Assembly: GCA_025457915.1 (NCBI GenBank)
Contig: JALOTL010000003.1
Location: 62,001-126,000 of the forward strand
Direction of reading: 5' to 3'
DNA: 64,000 nt
DNA from: Spirochaetota bacterium
GTDB taxonomy: Bacteria; Spirochaetota; UBA4802; UBA5550
The notes beneath the pieces were generated by a model. That model saw only the letters and a program-made list of their open reading frames with translations. It was not told the DNA's origin and did no database searches. This document shows, piece by piece, positions 63,432-64,000 of this stretch; positions within the stretch are counted from its first letter, which is position 1, and every line of letters starts with the position of its first letter. The translations under genes and the position numbers were made by a program.

Positions 63432-64000
63432 TCCTTCGGCGGGAACGCATGGGTCTATGACGTCGGATACGGTGTCATAGACCACGTCATTGCATCTGGT
63501 GAGGATATAAAATTTCTTGTAACGGATCCCGGGGTCTATTCCAATTCCGGCGGCCAGTCGTCAAAATCCTTCCGGCCCGCCGCCGCGGTAAAATTCAGGG
63601 CGGCAGGAAAGAGCATAAGGGGAAAGTATCCCGCCATAATGGCCATTTCCTGCGGATACGTTTATGTGGTGCATTTAGCCATGGGCGGAAATCAGGGCCG
63701 GTATATCAAGGCATTCATGGAGGCGGAAGCTTTCCCGGATCCATACCTGATAATAGCCTGTACACCATGCATAAATTACCTGCTGCGTTCGGGCATGGGA
63801 AAAAGCCGGATGGAGTAAAAGCGAGCTGAGCAGTGCGGATAATGTCATATTTACAGGTAAAACCCGCAGATGGAGAGGGAATTTGGAAATCCGTTCGTTT
63901 TTGATTCAGGTGAACCGGAAGGGACCAGGTTCAGGAATTTCCTTGCAGGTGAGGTCAGGTATGCGTGCGTCCCTGAAGCGGGAATATCCTGAAGTGGCTG
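63432..64000 (+). pseudogene. nifJ: Decayed C-terminal fragment of pyruvate:ferredoxin (flavodoxin) oxidoreductase
   Basis: Conceptual translation from 63432 gives FGGNAWVYDVGYGVIDHVI, then TDPGVYSNSGGQSSKS, VKFRAAGKS, CGYVYVVHLAMGGNQ, EAEAFPDPYLIIACTPCINY and GMGKS. These are the TPP-binding and C-terminal motifs of PFOR/NifJ. In-frame stops occur at 63816, 63840 and 63858, then NPFVFDSGEPEGTRFRNFLAGEVRY is again recognisable, and a frameshift near 63960 precedes SLKREYPEVA. The first about 900 residues are absent: the kinase stop lies only 76 bases upstream. It runs off the window end. Cys in place of Tyr or other residues in motifs also suggests decay. Confidence 0.85.

Noticed and set aside
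1-64000. CRISPR arrays, transposases, integrases, phage genes, rRNA.
   Set aside because: No regular spaced direct repeats and no products with such motifs were found on either strand.

Overview
The window reads as one contiguous chromosome segment of a Gram-negative, probably anaerobic bacterium. Several features suggest a spirochaete-like lineage: many class III nucleotide cyclases and cyclic-nucleotide-binding proteins, a FecR protein with fibronectin-like repeats next to a barrel-type outer membrane protein, many lipoproteins, and futalosine-pathway menaquinone genes. This assignment is inferred from gene content only; there is no rRNA. Genes are moderately GC-rich with many AGG arginine codons, and intergenic DNA is much more AT-rich. 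I found no phage, transposase gene, CRISPR array or rRNA.

Layout. 1-8.5 kb: the tail of a CPBP-type membrane protease, an overlapping trio (membrane cyclase, FecR/Fn3-like protein, outer membrane protein), a family 2 glycosyltransferase and an Nramp metal transporter. 8.5-18 kb: DNA polymerase IV, a lipoprotein with a TetR regulator, a TudS/YbgA-type fusion, a CoA-transferase divergent from a TetR gene across a perfect 30-bp palindrome, a GAF-GGDEF protein and TypA/BipA. 18-30 kb: a metallo-beta-lactamase protein with two cyclic-nucleotide-binding domains, a glutamate-receptor-like channel, a second adenylate cyclase, tRNA-Asp, def-fmt, an HNH nuclease with a large cNMP-domain protein, and a NamZ-like lipoprotein. 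The non-coding stretches near 18.2-18.7 and 22.0-22.4 kb share short dispersed repeats.

30-45.6 kb: hisC-pyrD, a lipase with its foldase separated by a strong hairpin, a GGDEF protein, a short pyruvate kinase lacking the C-terminal domain, an SDR, an EXPERA-like membrane protein, a B12-binding radical SAM protein, ApbE, a large secreted protein and an Ig-like lipoprotein. 45.8-51.5 kb: menaquinone genes (ubiX-mqnE-mqnA, then mqnC-menG), separated by a frameshifted outer-membrane-protein gene. 51.8-64 kb: a second B12-binding radical SAM protein, polA, two uncharacterised genes (one with a possible HPt/CheW-like layout), an archaeal-type pair for entry into the shikimate pathway (ADTH synthase and dehydroquinate synthase II), a large PAS hybrid histidine kinase, and a decayed C-terminal fragment of pyruvate:ferredoxin oxidoreductase at the edge.

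Taken together, the window is rich in second-messenger signalling: two class III cyclases, at least two proteins with cNMP-binding domains, two diguanylate cyclases with intact I-sites and a hybrid kinase. These sit among housekeeping genes. The most unusual items are the cNMP-gated-looking MBL protein, the receptor channel with an atypical pore, the archaeal-type aromatic pathway pair and the two decaying genes.
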